Shown here piece by piece: positions 46,688 through 54,378 of a DNA stretch of 64,000 nt. The first letter of the stretch is position 1. Each line of letters starts with the position of its first letter. The DNA is from an uncultured Serinicoccus sp. (GTDB taxonomy: Bacteria > Actinomycetota > Actinomycetes > Actinomycetales > Dermatophilaceae), in contig NZ_CANMUA010000006.1 in the NCBI RefSeq assembly GCF_947500995.1, positions 1 to 64,000 on the forward strand, given 5' to 3'. The position numbers were made by a program, and so were the translations under genes. The notes below the pieces were generated by a model. The model was given only the letters and a program-made list of their open reading frames with translations, searched no databases and was not told the origin of the DNA.

Positions 46688-47740
46688 ATGCCTGGACGCA
46701 CGCGCTCGCTGCTCGCGCTGCCCAAGGCCCACCTGCACCTCCACTTCACCGGGTCGATGCGGGTGGACACCGTGCGTGACCTCGCGGACAAGCACGGCCT
46801 GCGGCTGCCGCACGCCCTGACCAGCCAGTGGCCACCACGGCTGTCCGGGCACGACGAGCGCGGCTGGTTCCGGTTCCAGCGCCTCTACGACGCCGCCCGG
46901 GCCGTGGTGCGCGACGAGGCCGACATGCGGCGCATCGTGCGTGAGGCGGCCGAGGACGACGCCGCCGAGGGTTCGCGGTGGCTGGAGATCCAGGTCGACC
47001 CCACGTCATACGCCCCGTTCGTCGGCGGTCTGACCCCCGCCCTGGAGATCGTGCTCGACGAGGCGCGCTCGGTCTCGGCACCAGGGCGGACCCAGGTCGC
47101 GGTGGTCGTGGCGGCCTCCCGCATGCGGCACCCGCTGGACGCCCGGGCGCTCGCCCGGCTGGCGGCCCGGCACGCCGGTGACTCGGCCGGGACGGTCGTC
47201 GGCTTCGGTCTGTCCAACGACGAGCGGCGCGGCTGGACCGGTGACTTCGAGCCGGCCTTCCGGATCGCGGCGAAGGCGGGCCTGGCGAGCGTGCCGCACG
47301 CCGGCGAGCTGCTGGGCGCCGACCACGTCGCCGTCGCGCTCGACCACCTCCTCCCGGACCGGCTGGGCCACGGCATCCGCGCCGTCGAGGACGAGTCCGT
47401 GCTGGCGCGGGTGGTCGACGAGCAGGTGACGCTCGAGGTCTGCCCGGGGGGCAACGTCGCGCTGGGGGTCTACGACCACCTCGGCGCCGTGCCCCTCCCC
47501 CGGCTGCTCGAGGTGGGCGCGCGCGTCGCGCTGGGCGCGGACGACCCGCTGCTGTTCGGCAGCCGCCTGGCCGACCAGTACGTCTCGGCCCGCCTCGACC
47601 ACGGGCTCGACGACGACGCCCTCGCGCTCCTGGCCCGCGGCTCCATCGAGGGCTCGGTGGCCTCCCCGTCGACCCGACGCCAGCTGCTCGGCGAGGTCGA
47701 CGCCTGGCTGGACGCGCCCGCACCCCCCACCGACGCGTGA
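46688..47740 (+). CDS. Adenosine deaminase-like amidohydrolase
   Basis: 350-residue TIM-barrel hydrolase. HLHLHFTGS (15-23) supplies the first two metal histidines, HAGELLGADH contains the catalytic glutamate, and LGADDPLLFGS the final metal-binding aspartate pair. The HLHFTGS form differs from HVHLDG of classical adenosine deaminase; adenosine is likely but adenine or a nucleoside analogue is possible. Start at ATG 46688. Monocistronic, followed by a 14-bp terminator hairpin, and divergent from the ABC operon. Confidence 0.85.
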   Translation: MPGRTRSLLALPKAHLHLHFTGSMRVDTVRDLADKHGLRLPHALTSQWPPRLSGHDERGWFRFQRLYDAARAVVRDEADMRRIVREAAEDDAAEGSRWLEIQVDPTSYAPFVGGLTPALEIVLDEARSVSAPGRTQVAVVVAASRMRHPLDARALARLAARHAGDSAGTVVGFGLSNDERRGWTGDFEPAFRIAAKAGLASVPHAGELLGADHVAVALDHLLPDRLGHGIRAVEDESVLARVVDEQVTLEVCPGGNVALGVYDHLGAVPLPRLLEVGARVALGADDPLLFGSRLADQYVSARLDHGLDDDALALLARGSIEGSVASPSTRRQLLGEVDAWLDAPAPPTDA

Positions 47741-48130
47741 CCCCCGCAGCCCCTCACCACGGGCGCCGTCCGCCCCGGGGGCCCTCGGCCACACACCCCC
47801 GCCGGACACGTCACAGTGATCCCCCAGCAGAATCAGCCCGCCGCTGAACCTCCTCGCGAGTCAGCGGCGGGCTGGGTCAGTTGGTGACTCAGTGGCGGGG
47901 TGACCCTCAGCAGGACTCAGGTCGCCGTTGAGTCCGCTGCTGCGTCACGGGCGGGGTGATCCGGCAGGGGACTCAACGTGACGTCTCCGGCGCAGGGGGT
48001 GCGGTGGGGGTCGATATCCCCAAGGGCGGCGAGGTGGGGGTGCTGGTCCACAGCGCGGCGCGGGCACCTGGCGGGCGGTGGCCGGGCGCGGGCAGGGTGG
48101 GCTTGCACGAGGACCAGGGGGGAGGAACCG
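47741..48130. other. 390-bp non-coding region with repeated GACTCA boxes
   Basis: No gene is supported here. After the hairpin (47834-47874) the motif GAGTCA/TGACTC/GACTCA recurs at about 47858, 47886, 47914, 47929 (as TGAGTC) and 47970, alternating with GCGGGGTGA blocks (two, near 47895 and 47952). This gives an imperfect repeat array upstream of the HTH gene, possibly an operator region or decayed repeats. Confidence 0.5.
47834..47874 (+). terminator. 14-bp hairpin terminator
   Basis: Arms 47834-47847 and 47861-47874 pair perfectly with a 13-nt loop, 94 nt past the adenosine deaminase-like stop. The nearest preceding plus-strand gene is the only plausible client. Confidence 0.65.
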
Positions 48131-48706
48131 ATGGCGGCGATCGACACCGATGCGGCACGCGAGGGCGAGGACGAGGAGCACCCGGCCGGTCCGGCGGCCA
48201 CGCCCGGGACCCCACCCGAGAGCCCGGTGGCCGGGCCACGGCTACCGGGAGCGGCCGAGCAGGTAGGACTGGCGTTGCGCGCGTTCCGCCGTGAGCGGGG
48301 ATGGAGCCAACGGGCCCTGGCGCAGAGCTGGGGTGTCCACCAGAGCCTGGTCGCCAGGGCGGAGCGCCACGCCGAGCAGCTCAGCCTCGAGGTCTGCCTG
48401 GAGCTGCTGCGACGGGCCGGGGTGGGCCTCGCGGTGCTCGGCCCCGACGGTATGCCGGTGGCCCGCTGGGAGGAGACCGACCTGGTCGCGGTGGACCGGT
48501 CCGGTCGTCGGTTCCCCGCCCACCGCGCAGTGCGCCCGAGCACCTACGGGCCGCGGTGGTGGTGGTTCCACGACTACTTCGGAGGGCGCAGCTCGGGCCC
48601 TCGACCACGGTGGACGGCGGAGGGCTTCCCGATCCCGCCGGGAGTCCGCTACGGGAAAGAACCGCGGCCCGAGTCCCCGGGTGAGGGCCCGCGCTGGCCG
48701 GGGTAG
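48131..48706 (+). CDS. XRE-type helix-turn-helix protein
   Basis: 191 aa. Residues 46-100 form a Cro/C1-type HTH (GLALRAFRRERGWSQRALAQ, then GVHQSLVARAERH). The ~40-residue N-terminus is acidic and disordered. The C-terminal ~85 residues, rich in Trp, Arg and Gly (GPRWWWFHDYFGG), I do not recognise. Start ATG 48131 is preceded by GGGAGGA. No toxin-like partner is adjacent. A six-copy tandem repeat begins at its stop codon. Regulation of its own repeat-rich upstream region is plausible but untested. Confidence 0.75.
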   Translation: MAAIDTDAAREGEDEEHPAGPAATPGTPPESPVAGPRLPGAAEQVGLALRAFRRERGWSQRALAQSWGVHQSLVARAERHAEQLSLEVCLELLRRAGVGLAVLGPDGMPVARWEETDLVAVDRSGRRFPAHRAVRPSTYGPRWWWFHDYFGGRSSGPRPRWTAEGFPIPPGVRYGKEPRPESPGEGPRWPG

Positions 48707-48851
48707 GACGGCTCGGGATGGTGCCAGAGGACGGCCGCGGGATCCTGCCGCGAGGACGGCTCGGGATGGTGCCGGCGAGGACGGTTCGGTTTGGTGCCGG
48801 GAGGGCGGTGCCGGATCGTGCCGGGAGGACGGTCCCGGATCGTGCGGCGCA
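48706..48851. repeat. Six imperfect tandem copies of a 23-25-bp unit
   Basis: Units start at 48706, 48729, 48754, 48779, 48803 and 48827, consensus about GGACGGYTCGGGATSGTGCCGGGA. They begin on the last base of the HTH gene stop codon and fill most of the gap to the convergent lipoprotein gene. There are no spacers, so not CRISPR. Confidence 0.9.
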
Positions 48852-48903
48852 GGGTGCCCACGTCGTCGGGGTCGAGGTCACCCGGGCTGCGCGCTGCCGC
48901 GGA

Positions 48904-49344
48904 TCAGCCCTCGCCGACGCGAAGGGGCCGATAACCCTGCGGCTGCTCGGTCGTGAGCGGCCGGGTCAGGGTGAACGTGCCCTGCTCACCACCGTCGGGT
49001 GAATAGGTGCCGACCCCGTGGTACGTCTCGTCCGTCCAGCGGACCTCACCCTGCTGCCGCGCCTCCACGTCCTCCCAGGAGAACTCGCCCGCGAGCACCG
49101 GCCCCCGGCACTGGGGTGGCATGGACTCCGCGACCGGGCCGACGCAGAGCTCTGGGGGCGCGTCGGCCGAGCGTTGCATGACGATGCCGGTGCCGAGCAC
49201 CTCCTCGACGGTCGCGCTCGGCGTCGACGTCTGCGTGGCGGCTCCGCCACCCGGGTCCCCCACCTCGGTCCCGCACGCGGAGACGGTGAGCAGGACGCCG
49301 AGGACGACAGCGAGCGGCACGATGGGCTGCCGGTGACCTCTCAC
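48904..49344 (-). CDS. Putative secreted lipoprotein, unknown function
   Basis: 146 aa from GTG 49344. The N-terminus RGHRQP, a hydrophobic core (IVPLAVVLGVLLT) and the lipobox VSAC at about residues 22-25 make a lipoprotein signal. The mature part has two further cysteines (LCVGP and QCRGP) that could pair, and SWEDVEARQQGEVRWTDETY. I recognise no family. CAGGAT ends 6 nt before the GTG, suggesting a leaderless start; the frame is also open to 49380. Convergent with the HTH gene across the tandem repeat. Confidence 0.7.
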   Translation of the reverse strand: MRGHRQPIVPLAVVLGVLLTVSACGTEVGDPGGGAATQTSTPSATVEEVLGTGIVMQRSADAPPELCVGPVAESMPPQCRGPVLAGEFSWEDVEARQQGEVRWTDETYHGVGTYSPDGGEQGTFTLTRPLTTEQPQGYRPLRVGEG

Positions 49345-49410
49345 GGGGTCATCCTGGCCCGTCGGTGGGTGGTCGCGCACCTGGTCGGCGGACGAGACCT
49401 CGACCCACCC

Positions 49411-50604
49411 TCAGAGCGAGAGGCCCACGAGCACCGGCTCGTTGACCAGCCGCACCCCGAGCGTCGCCTCGACACCGTCGCGCACGTCGCGCGCGACCGA
49501 CACCACGTCGGCCGCGCTGGCGTGACCGCGGTTGGTGACGGCGAGCGTGTGCTTGGTGGACAGTCCCGCCGGGCGGCCGCTGCGCGACCCGTAGCCCCGG
49601 CCGAAGCCCGCGTGCTCGATGAGCCATGCGGCCGAGGTCTTGACGAGGTCCTCGCGGTCCGTGGGGTACGTCGGCGGCACGGCGGAGCGGCGGTCCTGGC
49701 CGAGGCTCTCCTCGGCCCGCAGCCGCACCTGCTCCAGCTCCTCCCCTGACAGCACCGGGTTGGTGAAGAAGGACCCGCAGGACCAGGTGTCGTGATCCTC
49801 CGCGTCGAGCACCATGCCCCGGCGGCGTCGCTGCTCCAGCACCGCCTCGCGGGCCCGCTCCAGGGGCACGCGCTCCCCCAGCGCGACGCCCAGACCGTCG
49901 GCGAGCGCCGCATACCCGATCGGCTGCGACAGCTCGGTGGGACGCAACGAGAACGTGACGGACAGCACCACGTGGCGCGGGGTCACCGTGCCCGGTGCCG
50001 CCTCCGGCCCGACCATGGACTCCTTGAGCACCGAGTGCCGGTAGGCGAAGCCCAGGTCGCCGGCGAACATCGTCCGGACCCGTCGCTCGACCCTGTCCCA
50101 GACGCGCACCCGGGCCACGGTCTGGGCGACCTCCTGCCCGTAGGCGCCGACGTTCTGCACCGGCGTCGCACCGGTCGACCCGGGGATGCCGGAGAGCGCC
50201 TCGATGCCCGACCACCCCTGCTCGCAGGCCCGCGCGACGAGCCCGTCCCAGTCCTCGCCGGCCGCGACCGTGACGCTCACCCCGCCGCAGGCCGAGGCGT
50301 GCGGGACCTCGATGCCGCGGGTGCGCACCAGGACGACGGTGCCGGTGAACCCCTCGTCCGCGACCACGAGGTTGGACCCGCCCCCGACGACGAGCAGCGG
50401 CTCACCGGCCTCGTCGCACCCGCGGACCGCCTCGACGAGCTCGTCCTCGGTGCGGGCGGTGACCAGCCGCCGAGGTGGCCCACCCACCCGCATGGTCGTC
50501 AGCTCGGCGAGGGTGGTCCCCGCCGGGGTGGTCCCCGCCTGGCGGGTCCCGTCCGGGGTGGGGGCGCGGCCGGCCTCCGGGCTCGGTGGCTCCTGCCCGC
50601 TCAC
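49411..50604 (-). CDS. murB: UDP-N-acetylenolpyruvoylglucosamine reductase MurB
   Basis: Reduces UDP-GlcNAc-enolpyruvate to UDP-MurNAc, using FAD and NADPH, in peptidoglycan synthesis. FAD-binding motifs LLVVGGGSNLVVADEGF and GIPGSTGATPVQNVGAYGQE; the catalytic serine is in SCGSFFTNPVLS. 397 aa from GTG 50604; the ~30 N-terminal residues before LAELTTMRVGG are non-conserved. GTGA overlap with hadB shows translational coupling in hadA-hadB-murB. Confidence 0.96.
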   Translation of the reverse strand: MSGQEPPSPEAGRAPTPDGTRQAGTTPAGTTLAELTTMRVGGPPRRLVTARTEDELVEAVRGCDEAGEPLLVVGGGSNLVVADEGFTGTVVLVRTRGIEVPHASACGGVSVTVAAGEDWDGLVARACEQGWSGIEALSGIPGSTGATPVQNVGAYGQEVAQTVARVRVWDRVERRVRTMFAGDLGFAYRHSVLKESMVGPEAAPGTVTPRHVVLSVTFSLRPTELSQPIGYAALADGLGVALGERVPLERAREAVLEQRRRRGMVLDAEDHDTWSCGSFFTNPVLSGEELEQVRLRAEESLGQDRRSAVPPTYPTDREDLVKTSAAWLIEHAGFGRGYGSRSGRPAGLSTKHTLAVTNRGHASAADVVSVARDVRDGVEATLGVRLVNEPVLVGLSL

Positions 50605-51005
50605 GCCTGGGTCCCGGGTCGGCGCACCACGGCCTGGCAGCGCCCGAGCACCTTCTCCCCCGCGCAGGTCGCGCTCAGCTCCAGGGTCTCGGTGCCCGCG
50701 GCCTCGTCGACCTTCTTCACGACACCGGTGACGAGGACCTCGACGGTCTCCCCCTCCGGCACGACCACCATGCCGGTGAACCGGGTCTGGCAGGACAGGA
50801 CCCGGGCCGGGTCGCCGCCCACGTAGTCCGTGACGACCTCGAGCGCGGCACCCATGGTCCACATGCCGTGGGCGATGACGTCGGGGAGCCCGACCCGGCG
50901 CGCCACGTCGGCGTCCTGGTGGATCGGGTTCTGGTCCCCGGAGGCGGCGGCGTAGGCCACGAGGCGGTCGCGGTCGACGGTCACGGTGCGGGTGAGGTCG
51001 CTCAT
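50601..51005 (-). CDS. hadB: MaoC-family (3R)-hydroxyacyl dehydratase, HadB-like
   Basis: 134-residue hot-dog protein with the catalytic motif ASGDQNPIHQD (Asp and His of hydratase 2) and the following GLPDVIAHGMWTMG. Order rpmG-hadA-hadB and the sequence fit the catalytic HadB subunit of the FAS-II dehydratase. Here, in an organism without evidence of mycolic acids, the pair probably serves general or long-chain fatty-acid elongation. TGATG overlap with hadA. Confidence 0.85.
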   Translation of the reverse strand: MSDLTRTVTVDRDRLVAYAAASGDQNPIHQDADVARRVGLPDVIAHGMWTMGAALEVVTDYVGGDPARVLSCQTRFTGMVVVPEGETVEVLVTGVVKKVDEAAGTETLELSATCAGEKVLGRCQAVVRRPGTQA

Positions 51006-51451
51006 CAGCCCTCCCCCCGGACCACGATCGTCGACGTCACGGTCGTCACCGCGGCTCCGTCGGCGTCGACCAGCTCCACCCGGGTGGCCACCATGCCGTG
51101 GCCGCCCGCCTCGCGCATGGTGTCGACGTGCAGCGTGCCGGTCAGGCGGTCTCCCGCCGTGATCGGGCGGTGGTGCACGAAGCCCTCCTGCCCGTGCACG
51201 ACGCGGGAGAAGTCGATGCCCGCTCCCGGGTCCTCGACGAGCTGCGCCTCGCACGCCTGCGCCAGCCGGACGGCGAAGGTCGGCGGGGCAACCACGTCGG
51301 GATGCCCCATGGCGCGGGCCGCCTCCGGGTCGCGGTGGGCCGGGCTGCCGGCCCCGACCGCGTCGGCGAAGGCGGCGAGCTGCTCGCGGGTCACCTCGAA
51401 GGGGCCGGCCGGGGGGTACGCACGACCGGCGTAGTCAGGGTTGACGGGCAT
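51005..51451 (-). CDS. hadA: MaoC-like dehydratase subunit, HadA-like
   Basis: 148 aa hot-dog protein (FEVTREQLAAFADAVGAGSP, HPDVVAPPTFAVRLAQACE). It lacks the Asp-X4-His catalytic pair, matching the non-catalytic HadA subunit that pairs with HadB. I choose ATG 51451 (MPVNPDYAG): TAGGGT lies 7 nt ahead, a leaderless arrangement; GTG 51460 is the alternative. First gene of hadA-hadB-murB. Confidence 0.85.
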   Translation of the reverse strand: MPVNPDYAGRAYPPAGPFEVTREQLAAFADAVGAGSPAHRDPEAARAMGHPDVVAPPTFAVRLAQACEAQLVEDPGAGIDFSRVVHGQEGFVHHRPITAGDRLTGTLHVDTMREAGGHGMVATRVELVDADGAAVTTVTSTIVVRGEG

Positions 51452-51458
51452 ACCGCTC

Positions 51459-51464
51459 ACCCTA
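51459..51464 (-). promoter_or_regulatory. -10 element of hadA-hadB-murB
   Basis: TAGGGT (51464-51459, minus strand) ends 7 nt before the hadA ATG. It lies behind the rpmG terminator, so the unit probably has its own leaderless promoter; the -35 is not obvious. Confidence 0.45.
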
Positions 51465-51506
51465 GCGATCCACCCTCCCGGCCCGGAGCGCGGTCAGGTA
51501 TGACGA

Positions 51507-51535
51507 AGGCCGCCACCCTGCGCGGGTGACGGCCT
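51507..51535 (-). terminator. Hairpin terminator after rpmG
   Basis: Arms 51507-51518 and 51524-51535 pair at 11 of 12 positions around a 5-nt loop, 23 nt past the rpmG stop. It separates tRNA-Thr/tRNA-Met/rpmG from hadA. Confidence 0.7.
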
Positions 51536-51558
51536 GGTCGTCGTTGCCGACGGGTGGG

Positions 51559-51726
51559 TCAGCGGGTCTCGCGGTGCGCGGTGTGCTTGCCGCAGCGCGG
51601 GCAGAACTTCGCCATGTCGAGCCGGTCGGGGTTGTTCCGCCGGTTCTTCTTGGTGATGTAGTTGCGCTCCTTGCACTCCGTGCACGCCATGGTGATCTTG
51701 GGGCGAACGTCGGTGGACTTAGCCAC
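51559..51726 (-). CDS. rpmG: 50S ribosomal protein L33 (zinc type)
   Basis: 55 residues from GTG 51726 ([19 protein letters not shown]). Two Cys-X2-Cys pairs (CTEC and CPRC) mark the zinc-binding C+ form. It lies directly downstream of tRNA-Met and upstream of hadA, the same order as in mycobacteria. Too short and GTG-started, so easily mis-called from an upstream codon. Confidence 0.96.
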   Translation of the reverse strand: MAKSTDVRPKITMACTECKERNYITKKNRRNNPDRLDMAKFCPRCGKHTAHRETR

Positions 51727-51783
51727 GGTGCAACCTGCTCTCGGTGTGGATCTGTGCTGTGCGGTCCGTACCTGCGAGGTACG

Positions 51784-51860
51784 TGGTAGCGGAGGCGGGG
51801 CTCGATCCCGCGACCTCACGATTATGAGTCGTGCGCTCTAACCAGCTGAGCTACTCCGCC
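51784..51860 (-). tRNA. tRNA-Met (anticodon CAT, elongator)
   Basis: Cloverleaf on the minus strand: acceptor GGCGGAG/CTCCGCT with a G1-U72 wobble, anticodon stem CACGA/TCGTG with loop CTCATAA, T-arm GCGGG-ATCGAGC-CCCGC. The anticodon stem lacks the three G-C pairs of initiator tRNA, so this is elongator Met or an Ile2-type CAT tRNA. CCA is encoded (51784-51786). Confidence 0.93.
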
Positions 51861-51889
51861 TCGCGGCGCCCGGCGAACCGGCTCACCAG

Positions 51890-51962
51890 AGCCCCCAAAC
51901 GGAATCGAACCGTTGACCTTCTCCTTACCATGGAGACGCTCTACCGACTGAGCTATAGGGGC
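51890..51962 (-). tRNA. tRNA-Thr (anticodon GGT)
   Basis: Cloverleaf on the minus strand: acceptor GCCCCTA/TGGGGGC, anticodon stem TCTCC/GGAGA with loop ATGGTAA, T-arm AACGG-TTCGATT-CCGTT. 73 nt, CCA not encoded. It lies 29 nt upstream of tRNA-Met; both are transcribed from the promoter at 52009-52038. Confidence 0.95.
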
Positions 51963-52008
51963 GGGCTGTCGATCCTGACGGGCGGAGGCCCGCAGGCAGC
52001 GAGACGCA

Positions 52009-52038
52009 ACTTTACACGAGGCCGGCGGGCGAATCCAA
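52009..52038 (-). promoter_or_regulatory. Promoter of tRNA-Thr, tRNA-Met, rpmG
   Basis: TTGGAT (52038-52033), an 18-nt spacer and TAAAGT (52014-52009) on the minus strand, about 40 nt before tRNA-Thr. One of the best consensus matches in the window. Confidence 0.75.
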
Positions 52039-52065
52039 AACGGCCGCGGCCTGCGCGAGGACCGC

Positions 52066-52959
52066 TCAGAGCGGCCCGTCGACCTGCATCGACAGGTGCG
52101 TCCGCGAGCCCTCACGATCCGTCACCGAGAGGTCCTCGAGGCCCGGTCCGCCGGTGCGCAGCACCACCGTCGAGGGCAGCAGGATCGGCTTGACGAAGGT
52201 CGCGGAGACGGCATACCGCTGGGGCAGGCGCGGCTGGACCGCCGCCAGCGCACGGGCGTGCGTCCACATGCCGTGGGCGATGGCGCGGGGGAAGCCGAAG
52301 GCCTTGGCGCTGAGCGCCGAGAGGTGGATCGGGTTGGCGTCCCCCGCCACGCGCGCGTAGGAGCGACCGAGGTCGGCCGGGAGGCGCCACAGCGCGACCT
52401 GGCGGCCCGGCCCTGACGCACGCGCGGCAACACCCAGGTCCGTCCTCACCTCCTCCGCGGTCGCGCCGGGAGGCGTGTCACCGCGCACGAGGTAGGTGCT
52501 GCGTCCCTCCCACACCAGCTCGTCGGCCACCCGCACCTCGCCGACCAGGTCGACGGTGCTGCCCTTGCGGTGGGGCGCGAGGTGCTCGGCCCAGGTGGAC
52601 AGGGTGAGCTCCTCGCTGACGCGCACCGGTCGGTGCACCCGCATCCGGTTCCCCACGTGCACCATGCCGAGCATGGGGAAGGGGAAGTCACGCGCGGACA
52701 TGAGCCGGACCTGGAGAGGGAAGGTGAGCACGTGCAGCCAGGTGGCCGGCACGGTGTCGGCCAGCAGGCCCCCGGTGACCTCGCAGAACCCGGCGAGCCT
52801 CGGCAGGTCCTGGCGGACGCCGGGCAGCACGAGGCGACGCGCGGGCAGCTCGCCGCGGGCGCCGGGCCGACCCGGCCCGGTGGCGACCCCGGTCGCGAAG
52901 GACGTCGCCACCCGAGGCGTCCGGTCGAGCAGCTCCACGTCGACGTCCACCCTGCTCAC
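52066..52959 (-). CDS. MaoC/PaaZ-type hydratase, HtdX-like
   Basis: 297 aa. The C-terminal hot-dog carries the catalytic RVAGDANPIHLSALSAKAFG and RAIAHGMWTHARAL; the N-terminal half is a degenerate hot-dog (LPGVRQDLPRLAGFCEVTGG). Likely a (3R)-hydroxyacyl-CoA/ACP dehydratase. The order htdX-fabG4-fadA2 matches the Mycobacterium Rv0241c-Rv0243 neighbourhood. Starts at GTG 52959, overlapping the fabG4 stop as GTGA. Confidence 0.85.
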   Translation of the reverse strand: MSRVDVDVELLDRTPRVATSFATGVATGPGRPGARGELPARRLVLPGVRQDLPRLAGFCEVTGGLLADTVPATWLHVLTFPLQVRLMSARDFPFPMLGMVHVGNRMRVHRPVRVSEELTLSTWAEHLAPHRKGSTVDLVGEVRVADELVWEGRSTYLVRGDTPPGATAEEVRTDLGVAARASGPGRQVALWRLPADLGRSYARVAGDANPIHLSALSAKAFGFPRAIAHGMWTHARALAAVQPRLPQRYAVSATFVKPILLPSTVVLRTGGPGLEDLSVTDREGSRTHLSMQVDGPL

Positions 52960-54377
52960 GCCCCGATCTGGCTCTGGCCGCAGACGCGCAGCACCTCACC
53001 GGTGACCGCCGAGCTGGCGGGGTCCGCGAGGTAGCCGATGGTCTCGGCGACGTCGACCGGTCGGCCGCCCTGCTGCAGGCTGTTGATGCGCCGCGCCACC
53101 TCCCGGGTGGCCACCGGCATCCTGCCGGTCATCTCCGTCTCGATGAAGCCCGGGGCCACCGCGTTGACGGTGATCCCCCGCTCGGCGAGGCGGGGGTCGG
53201 CACCCATCGCGCGGACGAGGCCGATCACGCCGGCCTTGGACGCGGCGTAGTTGGCCTGCCCGCGGTTGCCCGCGATGCCCGAGGTCGACGCGACCCCGAC
53301 GATGCGCCCGCCGCCGTCGAGACCACCGGGTAGCTCGGCGTCCAGGAGGACCTGGTTGATGCGGATCTGGGCCGCCAGGTTGACCTCCAGGACGCTGCCC
53401 CAGCGCTCCTCGTCGGTGTTGGCCAGCAGCCTGTCCCGGGTGATGCCGGCGTTGTGCACGATGGCGTGGATGCGGCCCATGTCGCCGAAGCGCTGGGCGA
53501 CGTGGGCGGCGATGCGTGCGCCCGCGTCCGGGGCCGTGATGTCGAGCTGGAGGGCCGTGCCCCCGATGCTGTTGGCGACATCGGCGAGCCCCTGCCCTCC
53601 GGCCGGCACGTCCACCGCGACCACGAGCGCGCCGTCGCGGGCGAGGGTGCGGGCGATCCCGGCACCGATCCCGCGGCCGGCGCCGGTCACGACGACGACC
53701 CGCCCCTCGAAGGGACGGTCGGCCAGCACCTCCTCGACCCGCGGGTCACCCGCGCCGTGCCCAACGTGCAGCACCTGGCCCGAGACGTAGGCCGAGCGCC
53801 CGTGCAGCAGGAAGAGGAGGGTGGAGGCGAGCTCCGCCGGCGCGGTCGGCTCGGCGGTGAGCAGGTCGACCCGCACGAGGTTGGCGGTGGCGCCACCGCG
53901 CAGCTCCTTGCCGACGCTGCGCACGATGCCCTCGAGCGCCTGCTGGGTCGCCACCGCGGTGGGTGCCCCGGCGGTCTCCGGCTCGACACCCAGCACGACG
54001 ACCCGGCCCGAGCGCTCGAGGCCCTTCATCGCCGGGCGCAGCAGCCCGCGGACGACCTCGAGGTCGGCGATCGAGGTCGCGCCCGTGGCGTCGATGACCA
54101 GGGCGCCGAGGCTGTCGGGGTATGCCTCGGGCACCTCCCGGGTGCGCCCGTCGTCGGTGGTCTCGGTGACCCGGGTCTCGGGGCGGTCGACGAGCGCCGC
54201 GCGGGTGGGGACGCCGAGCAGCTCGAGGGTGCGCAGGGCCAGCGTGCCCCCGCCGACGGCGCCGACCGCCACCGGGCCGGAGGGCAGCTCGCGCCCTCGA
54301 CGGAGCCGGGTCGCCTGCGGCACCCCGAGCTGCTTGGCGAGCGGGTTGGTGGTCAGCAGCTGCATCAGGTCGGCCAT
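52956..54377 (-). CDS. High-molecular-weight 3-oxoacyl reductase, FabG4-like
   Basis: 473 aa in two parts: an N-terminal flavodoxin-like, non-catalytic domain (1-~215) and a C-terminal short-chain dehydrogenase with VVTGAGRGIGAGIA, the NNAG variant HNAG, and the Ser-Tyr-Lys triad in VASTSGIAGNRGQANYAASK. This is the HMwFabG architecture (NADH-dependent 3-ketoacyl-CoA/ACP reduction). It starts 1 nt after the thiolase stop and overlaps the hydratase gene by 4 bp, so the three form one operon. Confidence 0.9.
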   Translation of the reverse strand: MADLMQLLTTNPLAKQLGVPQATRLRRGRELPSGPVAVGAVGGGTLALRTLELLGVPTRAALVDRPETRVTETTDDGRTREVPEAYPDSLGALVIDATGATSIADLEVVRGLLRPAMKGLERSGRVVVLGVEPETAGAPTAVATQQALEGIVRSVGKELRGGATANLVRVDLLTAEPTAPAELASTLLFLLHGRSAYVSGQVLHVGHGAGDPRVEEVLADRPFEGRVVVVTGAGRGIGAGIARTLARDGALVVAVDVPAGGQGLADVANSIGGTALQLDITAPDAGARIAAHVAQRFGDMGRIHAIVHNAGITRDRLLANTDEERWGSVLEVNLAAQIRINQVLLDAELPGGLDGGGRIVGVASTSGIAGNRGQANYAASKAGVIGLVRAMGADPRLAERGITVNAVAPGFIETEMTGRMPVATREVARRINSLQQGGRPVDVAETIGYLADPASSAVTGEVLRVCGQSQIGA

Positions 54378-54378
54378 G

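Noticed and set aside
48131-48706. HTH gene as antitoxin of a toxin-antitoxin pair
   Set aside because: No small partner gene is adjacent on the same strand, and the C-terminus does not resemble a known antitoxin.
48706-48851. CRISPR array
   Set aside because: The units are directly contiguous with no unique spacers and are imperfect; no cas genes are nearby.
48718-49002. Plus-strand 94-codon frame through the tandem repeat
   Set aside because: Low-complexity product generated by the repeat, no RBS, and it overlaps the lipoprotein gene antisense.
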